This document shows positions 1 to 13,408 of a stretch of 64,000 bases of DNA, piece by piece. Position numbers and translations under genes: made by a program. The stretch spans positions 52,108,121-52,172,120 of the forward strand of contig CM026390.1 of NCBI GenBank assembly GCA_014843695.1, given 5' to 3'. Each line of letters opens with the position of its first letter. The stretch's first letter is position 1. The notes beneath the pieces are model-generated. The model was not told the origin of the DNA, made no database searches, and saw only the letters and a program-made list of their open reading frames with translations. The DNA comes from Archivesica marissinica. Lineage: Eukaryota; Mollusca; Bivalvia; Venerida; Vesicomyidae.

Positions 1-234
1 GGGAATAAAGGTGACATTATAATGAGGGTGTGGTGTCACTCATGGGAGGTGACATTTGTGGAGGTGGGACTGTATATATATGTATATAATGCAAACTAAT
101 ATTTCATAATAAGTAAATTCAGTTTACATAAAAATTGCAAGTATATACATGGCACATACTATTATATATTAAGGGCTTGTTCAGCACAGGAGCTTTGTGA
201 ATTGATTCATATAAAGATTGATGGGGATGGATTT
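1..234. other. Unique left flank, no feature seen
   Basis: AT-rich non-repetitive sequence with no supportable exon, RNA or transposon. It runs into the first copy of the spacer at 235, the only spacer copy with a unique left neighbour. Confidence 0.5.
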
Positions 235-3200
235 AGAGCTACACACAACCCATTAGTTAGAGCATATCAACAAGACTGAGTTAGGAGAGCGTAGATGCAT
301 GCCCTGTCTACTGCCCATGATCACATGGTATAGACAGAGAAATGATACACGTACAACAGCTGCATGCCCTGCCTACTGCCTACTGCCCTGATCACATGGT
401 ATAGACAGAGACATGATATACGTACAACAGCTGCATGTCCTGCCTACTGCCAATGATCACATGGTATAGACAGAGACAGGATACACATACAACAGCTGCA
501 TGCCCTGCCTACTGCCCTGATCACATGGTATAGACAGAGACATGATATACGTACAACAGCTGCATGCCCTACCTACTACCCATGATCACATGGCATAGAC
601 AGAGACAGGATACACATACAACAGCTGCATGCCCTGCCTACTGCCCATGATCACATAGTATAGACAGAGACATGATACACATACAACAGCTGCATGCCCT
701 GCCTACTGCCCATAATCACATGGTATAGACAGAGACAGGATACACATACAACAGCTGCATGTCCTGCCTACTGCCAATGATCACATGGTATAGACAGAGA
801 CACGTACAACAGCTGCATGTCCTGCCTACTGCCAATGATCACATGGTATAGACAGAGACACTTACAACAGCTGCATGCCCTGCCTACTGCCTACTGCCCT
901 GATCACATGGTATAGACAGAGACATGATACACATACAACAGCTGCATGTCCTGCCTACTGCCCATAATCACATGGTATAGACAGAGACATGATATACGTA
1001 CAACAGCTGCATGCCCTACCTACTACCCATGATCACATGGTATAGACAGAGACAGGATACACATACAACAGCTGCATGCCCTGCCTACTGCCCATGATCA
1101 CATAGTATAGACAGAGACATGATACACATACAACAGCTGCATGCCCTGCCTACTGCCCATGATCACATGGTAGAGACATGATATACATACAACAGCTGCA
1201 TGTCCTACCTACTGCCCATGATCACATGGTATAGACAGAGACATGATATACGTACAACAGCTGCATGTCCTGCCTACTGCCCATGATCACATGGTATAGA
1301 CAGAGACATAATACACGTACAACAGCTGCATGTCCTGCCTACTTCCCTGATCACATGGTATAGACAGAGACATGATACACGTACAACAGCTGCATACCCT
1401 GCCTACTGCCCTGATCACATGGTATAGACAGAGACACATACAACAGCTGCATGTCCTGCCTAGTAGAGCTACACACAACCCATTAGTTAGAGCATATCAA
1501 CAAGACTGAGTTAGGAGAGCGTAGATGCATGCCCTGTCTACTGCCCATGATCACATGGTATAGACAGAGACATGATACACATACAACAGCTGCATGCCCT
1601 GCCTACTGCCCATGATCACATGGTATAGACAGAGACATGATACACATACAACAGCTGCATGTCCTACCTACTGCCCACGATCACATGGTATAGACAGAGA
1701 CATGATACACATACAACAGCTGCATGCCCTGCCTACTGCCCATGATCACATAGTATAGACAGAGACATGATACACATACAACAGCTGCATGCCCTGCCTA
1801 CTGCCCATGATCACATGGTATAGACAGAGACATGATACACATACAACAGCTGCATGCCCTGCCTACTGCCCATAATCACATGGTATAGACAGAGACACAT
1901 ACAACAGCTGCATGCCCTGCCTACTGCCCATGATCACATGGTATAGACAGAGACATGATATACGTACAACAGCTGCATGCCCTGTCTACTGCCCATGATC
2001 ACATGGTATAGACAGAGACAGGATACACATACAACAGCTGCATGTCCTGCCTACTGCCCTGATCACATGGTATAGACAGAGACATGATACACGTACAACA
2101 GCTGCATACCCTGCCTACTGCCCTGATCACATGGTATAGACAGAGACACATACAACAGCTGCATGTCCTGCCTACTGCCCTGATCACATGGTATAGACAG
2201 AGACATGATACACGTACAACAGCTGCATGCCCTACCTACTGCCCTGATCACATGGTATAGACAGAGACATGATACACATACAACAGCTGCATGTCCTGCC
2301 TACTGCCCATAATCACATGGTATAGACAGAGACATGATATACGTACAACAGCTGCATGTCCTGTCTACTGCCCATGATCACATAGTATAGACAGACATGA
2401 TATACGTACAACAGCTGCATGTCCTGCCTACTGCCCATGATCACATGGTATAGACAGAGACATGATATACATACAACAGCTGCATGTCCTACCTACTGCC
2501 CATGATCACATGGTATAGACAGAGACATGATATACGTACAACAGCTGCATGTCCTGCCTACTGCCCATGATCACATGGTATAGACAGAGACATGATACAC
2601 GTACAACAGCTGCATGTCCTGCCTACTGCCCTGATCACATGGTATAGACAGAGACATGATACACGTACAACAGCTGCATACCCTGCCTACTGCCCTGATC
2701 ACATGGTATAGACAGAGACACATACAACAGCTGCATGTCCTGCCTAGTAGAGCTACACACAACCCATTAGTTAGAGCATATCAACAAGACTGAGTTAGGA
2801 GAGCGTAGATGCATGCCCTGTCTACTGCCCATGATCACATGGTATAGACAGAGACATGATACACATACAACAGCTGCATGCCCTGCCTACTGCCCATGAT
2901 CACATGGTATAGACAGAGACATGATACACATACAACAGCTGCATGCCCTGCCTACTGCCCATGATCACATGGTATAGACAGAGACATGATACACATACAA
3001 CAGCTGCATGCCCTGCCTACTGCCCATGATCACATGGTATAGACAGAGACATGATACACATACAACAGCTGCATGCCCTGCCTACTGCCCATGATCACAT
3101 GGTATAGACAGAGACATGATACACATACAACAGCTGCATGCCCTGCCTACTGCCCATGATCACATGGTATAGACAGAGACATGATACACATACAACAGCT

Positions 3201-6150
3201 GCATGCCCTGCCTACTGCCCATGATCACATGGTATAGACAGAGACATGATACACATACAACAGCTGCATGCCCTGCCTACTGCCCATAATCACATGATAT
3301 AGACAGAGACACATACAACAGCTGCATGCCCAATGATCACATGGTATAGACAGAGACATGATATACGTACAACAGCTGCATGCCTTGTCTACTGCCCATG
3401 ATCACATAGTATAGACAGAGACAGGATACACATACAACAGCTGCATGTCCTGCCTACTGCCCTGATCACATGGTATAGACAGAGACATGATACACGTACA
3501 ACAGCTGCATACCCTGCCTACTGCCCTGATCACATGGTATAGACAGAGACACATACAACAGCTGCATGTCCTGCCTACTGCCCTGATCACATGGTATAGA
3601 CAGAGACATGATATACGTACAACAGCTGCATGCCCTACCTACTGCCCATGATCACATGGTATAGACAGAGACATGATACACGTACAACAGCTGCATGTCC
3701 TGCCTACTGTCCATGATCACATGGTATAGACAGAGACATGATACACGTACAACAGCTGCATGTCCTGTCTACTGCCCTGATCACATGGTATAGACAGAGA
3801 CATGATACACGTACAACAGCTGCATGTCCTGCCTACTGCCAATGATCACATGGTATAGACAGAGACATGATACACGTACAACAGCTGCATGCCCTGCCTA
3901 CTGCCCTGATCACATGGTATAGACAGAGACAGGATACACATACAACAGCTGCATGTCCTGCCTACTGCCCTGATCACATGGTATAGACAGAGACATGATA
4001 CACGTACAACAGCTGCATGTCCTGCCTACTGTCCATGATCACATGGTATAGACAGAGACATAATACACGTACAACAGCTGTATGTCCTGTCTACTGCCCT
4101 GATCACATGGTATAGACAGAGACATGATACACGTACAACAGCTGCATGCCCTGCCTAATGCCTACTGCCAATGATCACATGGTATAGACAGAGACATGAT
4201 ACACGTACAACAGCTGCATGTCCTGCCTACTGCCCTGATCACATGGTATAGACAGAGACACATACAACAGCTGCATGTCCTGCCTAGTAGAGCTACACAC
4301 AACCCATTAGTTAGAGCATATCAACAAGACTGAGTTAGGAGAGCGTAGATGCATGCCCTGTCTACTGCCCATGATCACATGGTATAGACAGAGACATGAT
4401 ACACATACAACAGCTGCATGTCCTACCTACTGCCCTGATCACATGGTATAGACAGAGACATGATACACGTACAACAGCTGCATGTCCTACCTACTGCCCT
4501 GATCACATGGTATAGACAGAGACATGATACACGTACAACAGCTGCATGTCCTACCTACTGCCCTGATCACATGGTATAGACAGAGACATGATATACATAC
4601 AACAGCTGCATGTCCTACCTACTGCCCATGATCACATGGTATAGACAGAGACATGATATACGTACAACAGCTGCATGTCCTGCCTACTGCCCATGATCAC
4701 ATGGTATAGACAGAGACATGATACACGTACAACAGCTGCATGTCCTGCCTACTGCCCTGATCACATGGTATAGACAGAGACATGATACACGTACAACAGC
4801 TGCATACCCTGCCTACTGCCCTGATCACATGGTATAGACAGAGACACATACAACAGCTGCATGTCCTGCCTAGTAGAGCTACACACAACCCATTAGTTAG
4901 AGCATATCAACAAGACTGAGTTAGGAGAGCGTAGATGCATGCCCTGTCTACTGCCCATGATCACATGGTATAGACAGAGACATGATACACATACAACAGC
5001 TGCATGCCCTGCCTACTGCCCATGATCACATGGTATAGACAGAGACAGGATACACATACAACAGCTGCATGCCCTGCCTACTGCCCATGATCACATGGTA
5101 TAGACAGAGACATGATACACATACAACAGCTGCATGCCCTGCCTACTGCCCATGATCACATGGTATAGACAGAGACAGGATACACATACAACAGCTGCAT
5201 GTCCTACCTACTGCCCACGATCACATGGTATAGACAGAGACATGATACACATACAACAGCTGCATGCCCTGCCTACTGCCCATGATCACATGGTATAGAC
5301 AGAGACATGATACACATACAACAGCTGCATGCCCTGCCTACTGCCCATGATCACATGGTATAGACAGAGACATGATACACATACAACAGCTGCATGCCCT
5401 GCCTACTGCCCATAATCACATGGTATAGACAGAGACACATACAACAGCTGCATGCCCAATGATCACATGGTATAGACAGAGACATGATATACGTACAACA
5501 GCTGCATGCCCTGTCTACTGCCCATGATCACATGGTATAGACAGAGACAGGATACACATACAACAGCTGCATGTCCTGCCTACTGCCCTGATCACATGGT
5601 ATAGACAGAGACATGATACACGTACAACAGCTGCATACCCTGCCTACTGCCCTGATCACATGGTATAGACAGAGACACATACAACAGCTGCATGTCCTGC
5701 CTACTGCCCTGATCACATGGTATAGACAGAGACATGATATACGTACAACAGCTGCATGCCCTGCCTACTGCCAATGATCACATGGTATAGACAGAGACAT
5801 GATACACGTACAACAGCTGCATGTCCTGCCTACTGCCCTGATCACATGGTATAGACAGAGACACATACAACAGCTGCATGTCCTGCCTAGTAGAGCTACA
5901 CACAACCCATTAGTTAGAGCATATCAACAAGACTGAGTTAGGAGAGCGTAGATGCATGCCCTGTCTACTGCCCATGATCACATGGTATAGACAGAGACAT
6001 GATACACATACAACAGCTGCATGTCCTACCTACTGCCCTGATCACATGGTATAGACAGAGACATGATACACGTACAACAGCTGCATGTCCTACCTACTGC
6101 CCTGATCACATGGTATAGACAGAGACAGGATACAGTACAACAGCTGCATG
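235..6150. repeat. 64-bp satellite with higher-order spacer (about 90 units)
   Basis: The unit is about 64-66 bp, containing ACAACAGCTGCATG, then CCTGCCTACTGCC, TGATCACATGGTATAGACAG and an optional 10-base CATGATACAC block, so short units of about 54 bp occur. An 85-base spacer starting AGAGCTACACACAACCCATT recurs at 235, 1465, 2749, 4289, 4875 and 5892. This divides the array into blocks of 1230, 1284, 1540, 586 and 1017 bases. Small stop-free frames inside it are by-products of the unit. Confidence 0.97.
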
Positions 6151-6376
6151 ACATCACCTATCATGACTGAAGGGGCATGTCATCTCATCACAACACCAAT
6201 TAGTGCCATGAAATGCTAATCATAACTTCTAATCACATTACAAACATATTCACACTTCCATGATTTTCTGGATAAAACATTTGCTGCAGCAAAATCCAGC
6301 TGGCCAAGCAAGGTAATTTCACACATTTGCAAGAGTGGATGTAGTAGAGAGATAGCATAGTTACATAGAACATAAA
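6151..6376. other. Unique spacer between two arrays
   Basis: About 225 bases of AT-rich non-repetitive DNA between the 64-bp and 40-bp arrays. A minus-strand TTTTGCTGCAG acceptor-like site occurs near 6280, but the frame behind it is short and ends in a stop. Confidence 0.4.
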
Positions 6377-6960
6377 GAACTACCTTACATCACACACACA
6401 CTCACACTGTAGTATCTCAGTCTAGAACTACCTTACATCACACACACTGTAGTCTCTCAGTCTAGAACAACCTTCATCACACACACTGTAGTATCTCAGT
6501 CTAGAACAACCTTCATCACACACACTGTAGTCTCTCAGTCTAGAACAACCTTTATCACACACACTGTAGTCTCTCAGTCTAGAACTACCTCACACACACA
6601 CACACTGTAATATCTCAGTCTAGAACAACCTTACATCACACACACTGTAGTATCTCAGTCTAGAACTACCTTACATCACACACACTGTAGTCTCTCAGTC
6701 TAGAACTACCTCACACACACACACACTGTAGTATCTCAGTCTAGAACTACCTTACACCACACGTACTGTAGTCTCTCAGTCTAGAACTACCTTACATCAC
6801 ACACACTGTAGTATCTCAGTCTAGAACTACCTTACACCACACACACTGTATCTCTCAGTCTAGAACTACCTTACATCACACACACTGTAGACTCTTGGTC
6901 TAGAACCCTCTTAATTACATCACACCCAACATAGTATCTCAGTCTAGAACTACCATACAC
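6377..6960. repeat. 40-bp minisatellite (about 15 units)
   Basis: Units carry TAGAACTACCTTACATCACA, then a CA run and CTGTAGTCTCTCAGTC. The length varies with the CA run, and the TAGTATCTCAG and TAGTCTCTCAG forms are intermixed. Confidence 0.95.
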
Positions 6961-7091
6961 CGTACCCCTGCAGTGTTATTAGTACAATACCAACAGATTA
7001 TGGAACAGGGCACCAGCTATCTAATATATAGATCCGTGTATATTCTATAATATAGATTAATATGAAGTAGCAAGTTCAAATGTATACCATT

Positions 7092-7332
7092 ATGGAAGTC
7101 GTGATAGTGCAGTGGAAGTGCGTTCGCTTCATGTGCGAAAGGCTCGGAGTTCGAGCCCCGCTGGAGCCGTTACAATTGTACCCTTAGGCAAGGCATTTAA
7201 ATTCCACATTGCCTCTTCTCTCTCCTTCATGGCGATGGATTCCATCAGGAATGATGTCTCGAGAGTGATTAATATAAGTTGAAAGAACTTGTTTCACAAT
7301 CGAGCTCAAATAAATTTATATAAACTAAATGT
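7092..7332 (+). mobile_element. SINE family 1, near full length
   Basis: It has a tRNA-like head (GGAAGTCGTGATAG, then a B-box-like GAGTTCGAGCCCCGC), a body with CCCTTAGGCAAGGCATTTAA and a 3' tail ending AATAAATTTATATAAACT. The body's CCTTAGGCAAGGCA resembles a segment found in several animal SINE superfamilies (family knowledge). Of all copies here this and 22593-22822 keep the whole head. Confidence 0.88.
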
Positions 7333-7975
7333 ATACGGTGCACCAGCAGAAATTTAACTCTCATGAATATATGCTCACCAACAATAGGTGTATATAAAGA
7401 ATGGTAGAATTACTTTCATATCCTCCAACCGTCCCTCCCCCCCCCCCCCCGGAAGTTAATCATAACATCAATAAACTACATCATGGAAGGGGGATTGTGT
7501 GTTCACCATGTAACAATTCCCTGTACAAACACAGCTAACTTCCCCCCATCTATAAGCATGAAACACATCAATTGAATTACCACCTTATACAGGGTAATAA
7601 CAGTTCCCTTTATTGATACAAACCATCAACTGCACAAATGAATCACAAATTGCTGGTGGCCCAAATTTCCCATAAAGCACATTATGCTACTCCATTTATT
7701 TGACTCTTGGGATGCTTTACAGTAGCTAGAGGCCATGCCTTTCAGACATTCAGTCTCTCCAGTTAATGTCCCAATAGCAGGCAGCTGAAATGCTAAGTAA
7801 ATCAATTTGAAATGAAACTTGTAGGAATGTGCTTTTCATTCTCTAGAATGGTCACCCCATTTGTGTAATTCACTAGAATGGTCACCGCCTTTGTTCTTAT
7901 TACATTCACCAGAATGGCGACCCCCTCCCCCCCCCCTCCCCCCCTTTGGTATCTCACTTGTTTACTCATATGTTA
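7333..7975. other. Unique island with C-tracts and a small 3-copy repeat
   Basis: A C-run lies at about 7436-7452 and a second C/T tract at 7921-7945. Three diverged copies of a TAGAATGGTCACC motif occur at 7840-7925. The 7460-7830 stretch is complex, non-repetitive and without an open frame; a TTTCAG acceptor-like site on the minus strand leads to an early stop. Confidence 0.45.
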
Positions 7976-10716
7976 AACTTTATGACATTTCTGAAGTAAA
8001 GATTGGCTTACACTTTCATGTAACTTTATGACATTACTGAAGTAAAGATTGGCTTACACTTTCATGTAACTTTATGACATTACTGAAGTAAAGATTGGCT
8101 TACACTTTCATGTAACTTTATGACATTACTGAAGTAAAGATTGGCTTACACTTTCATGTAACTTTATGACATTACTGAAGTAAAGATTGGCTTACACTTT
8201 CATGTAACTTTATGACATTACTGAAGTAAAGATTGGCTTACACTTTCATGTAACTTTATGACATTACTGAAGTAAAGATTGGCTTACACTTTCATGTAAC
8301 TTTATGACATTACTGAAGTAAAGATTGGCTTACACTTTCATGTAACTTTATGACATTACTGAAGTAAAGATTGGCTTACACTTTCATGTAACTTTATGAC
8401 ATTACTGAAGTAAAGATTGGCTTACACTTTCATGTAACTTTATGACATTACTGAAGTAAAGATTGGCTTACACTTTCATGTAACTTTATGACATTACTGA
8501 AGTAAAGATTGGCTTACACTTTCATGTAACTTTATGACATTACTGAAGTAAAGATTGGCTTACACTTTCATGTAACTTTATGACATTACTGAAGTAAAGA
8601 TTGGCTTACACTTTCATGTAACTTTATGACATTACTGAAGTAAAGATTGGCTTACACTTTCATGTAACTTTATGACATTACTGAAGTAAAGATTGGCTTA
8701 CACTTTCATGTAACTTTATGACATTACTGAAGTAAAGATTGGCTTACACTTTCATGTAACTTTATGACATTACTGAAGTAAAGATTGGCTTACACTTTCA
8801 TGTAACTTTATGACATTACTGAAGTAAAGATTGGCTTACACTTTCATGTAACTTTATGACATTACTGAAGTAAAGATTGGCTTACACTTTCATGTAACTT
8901 TATGACATTACTGAAGTAAAGATTGGCTTACACTTTCATGTAACTTTATGACATTACTGAAGTAAAGATTGGCTTACACTTTCATGTAACTTTATGACAT
9001 TACTGAAGTAAAGATTGGCTTACACTTTCATGTAACTTTATGACATTACTGAAGTAAAGATTGGCTTACACTTTCATGTAACTTTATGACATTACTGAAG
9101 TAAAGATTGGCTTACACTTTCATGTAACTTTATGACATTACTGAAGTAAAGATTGGCTTACACTTTCATGTAACTTTATGACATTACTGAAGTAAAGATT
9201 GGCTTACACTTTCATGTAACTTTATGACATTACTGAAGTAAAGATTGGCTTACACTTTCATGTAACTTTATGACATTACTGAAGTAAAGATTGGCTTACA
9301 CTTTCATGTAACTTTATGACATTACTGAAGTAAAGATTGGCTTACACTTTCATGTAACTTTATGACATTACTGAAGTAAAGATTGGCTTACACTTTCATG
9401 TAACTTTATGACATTATTGAAGTAAAGATTGGCTTACACTTTCATGTAACTTTATGACATTACTGAAATAAACACTGGCTTACACTTTCATGTAACTTTC
9501 TAACATTACTGAAGTAAAGATTGGCTTACACTTTCATGTAACTTTATGACATTACTGAAGTAAAGATTGGCTTACACTTTCATGTAACTTTATAACATTT
9601 CTGAAGTAAAGATTGGCTTACACTTTCATGTAACTTTATGACATTACTGAAGTAAAGATTGGCTTACACTTTCATGTAACTTTATGACATTACTGAAATA
9701 AACACTGGCTTACACTTTCATGTAACTTTCTAACATTACTGAAGTAAAGATTGGCTTACTCGTTGATGCAACTTTATAACATTACTGAATTAAACGTGGG
9801 CTTACACTTTCATGTACCTTTATAACATTACTGAATTAAGAAATCACTGGCTTACACTTCGATGTAACTTTATAACATTACTGAATTAAACGTGGGCTTA
9901 CATTTTCATGTACCTTTATAACATTACTGAATTAAGAAATCAATGGCTTACACTTCGATGTAATTTCATAACATTACTGAAGTAAACACTGGCTTACATT
10001 TAGGTGTACTTTATAACATTACTGAAGTAAACACTGGCTTACATTTAGGTGCACCTTTATAACATTACTGAAGTAAACACTGGCTTACATTTAGGTGCAC
10101 CTTTATAACATTACTGAATTAAACATTGGCTTACTCGACAATGCAACTTTATAACATTACTGAATTAAGAAATCACTGGCTTACACGTTGATGTAATTTT
10201 ATAACATCACTGAATTAAACGTGGGCTTACACTTTGATGTAACTTTATAACATTACTGAAGTAAACACTGGCTTACATTTAGGTGCACCTTTATAACATT
10301 ACTGAATTAAACATTGGCTTACTCGACAATGCAACTTTATAACATTACTGAATTAAGAAATCACTGGCTTATACGTTGATGTAATTTTATAACATCACTG
10401 AATTAAACGTGGGCTTACACTTTGATGTAACTTTATAACATTACTGAAGTAAACACTGGCTTACATTTAGGTGCACCTTTATAACATTACTGAATTAAAC
10501 ATTGGCTTACTCGGCAATGCAACTTTATAACATTACTGAATTAAGAAATCACTGGCTTACACGTTGATGTAATTTTATAACATCACTGAATTAAACGTGG
10601 GCTTACACTTTGATGTAACTTTATAACATTACTGAAGTAAACATTGGCTTACTCGACAATGCAACTTTATAACATTACTGAATTAAACACTGGCTTACAC
10701 TGAGGTGATACTTTAT
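7976..10716. repeat. 46-bp satellite, homogeneous core plus diverged 188-bp higher-order part
   Basis: The unit contains TTATGACATTACTGAAGTAA, then AGATTGGCTTACACTTTCAT and GTAACT. From about 7980 to 9413 some 31 copies are identical by eye. From about 9415 on the units diverge (TGAATTAAGAAATCACTGG, TTACATTTAGGTGCACC and others). A four-unit 188-bp block repeats at 10162, 10350 and 10538. Confidence 0.97.
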
Positions 10717-10830
10717 AAACACACTGACATTAATATTGAGCTACACATTGATGTAACATTATCAACAACTATCTTACTAAGTTTAGTTTCAATTAACGCT
10801 CTATATTCAAAAACATTACTTCACTGAAGT
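10717..10830. other. Short junction between the 46-bp and 74-bp arrays
   Basis: About 110 bases of AT-rich sequence with decayed 46-bp-like remnants (CTTTATAAACACACTGAC). Confidence 0.4.
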
Positions 10831-12238
10831 TTACAGACAATGCTTTAGAAGTACACAATTTAACACAATCAGTTACCTAGAAACCAACCATCATTTTCTG
10901 TAGCCTACTAAGACAATGCTTTAGAAGTACACAATAACACAATCGGTTACCTAGAAACCAACCATCATTTTCTGTAGCCTACTAAGACAATGCTTTAGAC
11001 GTACACAATAACACAATCGGTTACCTAGAAACCAACCATCATTTTCTGTAGCCTACTAAGACAATGCTTTAGAAGTACACAATAACACAATCGGTTACCT
11101 AGAAACCAACCATCATTTTCTGTAGCCTACTAAGACAATGCTTTAGAAGTACACAATAACACAATCGGTTACCTAGAAACCAACCATCATTTTCTGTAGC
11201 CTACTAAGACAATGCTTTAGAAGTACACAATAACACAATCGGTTACCTAGAAACCAACCATCATTTTCTGTAGCCTACTAAGACAATGCTTTAGAAGTAC
11301 ACAATAACACAATCGGTTACCTAGAAACCAACCATCATTTTCTGTAGCCTACTAAGACAATGCTTTAGAAGTACACAATAACACAATCAGTTACCTAGAA
11401 ACCAACCATCATTTTCTGTAGCCTACTAAGACAATGCTTTAGAAGTACACAATAACACAATCAGTTACCTAGAAACCAACCATCATTTTCTGTAGCCTAC
11501 TAAGACAATGCTTTAGAAGTACACAATAACACAATCGGTTACCTAGAAACCAACCATCATTTTCTGTAGCCTACTAAGACAATGCTTTAGAAGTACACAA
11601 TAACACAATCAGTTACCTAGAAACCAACCATCATTTTCTGTAGCCTACTAAGACAATGCTTTAGAAGTACACAATAACACAATCGGTTACCTAGAAACCA
11701 ACCATCCTTTTCTGTAGCCTACTAAGACAATGCTTTAGAAGTACACAATAACACAATCGGTTACCTAGAAACCAACCATCATTTTCTGTAGCCTACTAAG
11801 ACAATGCTTTAGAAGTACACAATAACACAATCGGTTACCTAGAAACCAACCATCATTTTCTGTAGCCTACTAAGACAATGCTTTAGAAGTACACAATAAC
11901 ACAATCAGTTACCTAGAAACCAACCATCATTTTCTGTAGCCTACTAAGACAATGCTTTAGAAGTACACAATAACACAATCGGTTACCTAGAAACCAACCA
12001 TCATTTTCTGTAGCCTACTAAGACAATGCTTTAGAAGTACACAATAACACAATCAGTTACCTAGAAACCAACCATCATTTTCTGTAGCCTACTAAGACAA
12101 TGCTTTAGAAGTACACAATAACACAATCGGTTACCTAGAAACCAACCATCCTTTTCTGTAGCCTACTAAGACAATGCTTTAGAAGTACACAATAACACAA
12201 TCGGTTACCTAGAAACCAACCATCATTTTCTGTAGCCA
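10831..12238. repeat. 74-bp satellite A (19 units)
   Basis: The unit begins GACAATGCTTTAGAAGTACA and includes GGTTACCTAGAAACCAACCA and TTTTCTGTAGCCTACTAA. Nineteen regularly spaced copies start at 10837. Variants (CGGTT or CAGTT, CATCA or CATCC) repeat with a six-unit, 444-bp offset near the right end. The array stops about 120 bases from exon 5. Confidence 0.97.
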
Positions 12239-12359
12239 ACTGCATAAGTAAAAAAAAAACCAGAGATCAAACACCCAATAAACCAAACCCAAAGCATCCC
12301 ATAACCAATTGGAGAATAAGAACACCTGATAATAGAACACCCAGAAAACCAAGATGTAC

Positions 12360-12431
12360 CTCGACAATCTGAGTCTTCTGGAGGACCAGTCACTATAATT
12401 GATGGTGGCATGAACAAGGGTTCCACACAAT
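12360..12431 (-). CDS. Exon 5: short linker exon of the SH3 gene
   Basis: 72 bases, acceptor TTTTGTAG|AT and donor CGAG|GTACAT. It completes Asp176 and encodes residues 177-199: CVEPLFMPPSIIVTGPPEDS then DCR, ending in phase 1. The Pro- and acid-rich composition fits the preceding linker. The donor is weaker than the others, so the exon could extend further; the frame stays open beyond it but turns into hydrophobic, noncoding-looking sequence. The exon lies about 120 bases from the end of the 74-bp array. No exon 6 could be supported at lower coordinates, so the gene probably continues left of the window. Confidence 0.68.
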
Positions 12432-12529
12432 CTACAAAACATGTGGGTGGAGTTACACATAAATTACGCTCAAGTTTTTATTTTACTGAAACATAACAGG
12501 AATTACGCTACCATGCTATATTAATTCTT

Positions 12530-12777
12530 AACTTTATTTATATTACAACGATTGCGAAGCAAGTTTTAACAACTTATATTAATCACTCTCGTTGGCGCAA
12601 ATGAAGCGTATATATGTGGTCATTCGTGTGGGAGGAAACCGGAGTACCCTGAGAAAACGCATCTGTCTGATCTGGTGACCACCGTACCATCTCACATACT
12701 TCCCAGTTCGAGGATCGAACCCGGGTTGCATTGGTGAGAAGCGAGCTCGCTAACAACTGCGCTAATCGGACAGCCAA
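12530..12777 (-). mobile_element. SINE family 4 (GGTTTCCTCCCAC type) with family-1 tail
   Basis: On the minus strand it starts GGCTGTCCGATTAGCGCAGT, a tRNA-like A box, followed by a B-box-like GGGTTCGATCCTCG and the motif GGTACTCCGGTTTCCTCCCA. The last ~60 bases are the same as the SINE family 1 tail (GAGAGTGATTAATATAAGTT, CTTGCTTCGCAATCG). The GGTTTCCTCCCAC segment is familiar from invertebrate and fish SINEs; the superfamily cannot be assigned by eye. Confidence 0.8.
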
Positions 12778-13208
12778 ATGATATATTATTTAATGTAATG
12801 CTTTCAACAGGCCTCCTCAACTTGGACCAGCTCTGTATGGAACCAAACAAATATTAAGTAGAGAAACAACAAATTTACACTTGTTGAAACATATAGATGC
12901 AGTAAATGAAGACCATAACTTCATGTGGGATCTGCTTAAGTAATGGTTACTGTGGATTCGCAGCCCCAGGGGTCTGTTTTTCACCAGTTCAGTCTAGAGT
13001 ATGGGTAGGTTATTCTCCTCATCAGTCTCCAGTATAATTATGTGTTTCATCATTTAAGTCCAAAGTAAATTAAAAGATATTTGATAAATTCTTCTAGAAG
13101 TTTGTTTTGTAACTGACGACAGGCCGGAGTTCACATTTATTGTTTTATGTTATGTATACCAAATACAATACCAGCATGAAAATAGCAGCATAATTAAGGT
13201 AGTGGACC
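12778..13208. other. Unique intron 4 sequence
   Basis: AT-rich non-repetitive sequence inside intron 4 of the SH3 gene. I see no exon or RNA. Confidence 0.4.
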
Positions 13209-13210
13209 CG

Positions 13211-13285
13211 TAATGGTCAATATTTAAAACATCCACCTAATGGTCAATATTTAAAACATCCACGTAATGGTCAATATTTAAAACA
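13211..13285. repeat. 27-bp tandem repeat, 3 copies
   Basis: Three copies of TAATGGTCAATATTTAAAAC plus ATCCACC. Confidence 0.9.
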
Positions 13286-13408
13286 GCAACAAGTTATTTT
13301 TATTATCTGCATTCTTTCACTGAATCATATGCCAATTTCTAGAACATTCACTGTCCAATAAAACTTTATTGAGAGATTCCGGGACAGGAGAACGGTAGTA
13401 TGTTGTAG

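Noticed and set aside
235..6150. CRISPR-like array
   Set aside because: Units are continuous without unique spacers, the 85-base spacer is itself repeated, and the setting is eukaryotic.
6180..6290. Sixth exon of the SH3 gene after a TTTTGCTGCAG acceptor
   Set aside because: The phase would fit, but the frame gives about 20 unremarkable residues before a stop and the only donor is poor.
7700..7800. Exon after a TTTCAG acceptor on the minus strand
   Set aside because: The required frame meets TGA after about a dozen codons.
12209..12460. Minus-strand frames of 67 and 83 codons
   Set aside because: Only the first part (12431-12360) looks coding and is called exon 5. The rest is a hydrophobic read-through into intron and array DNA.
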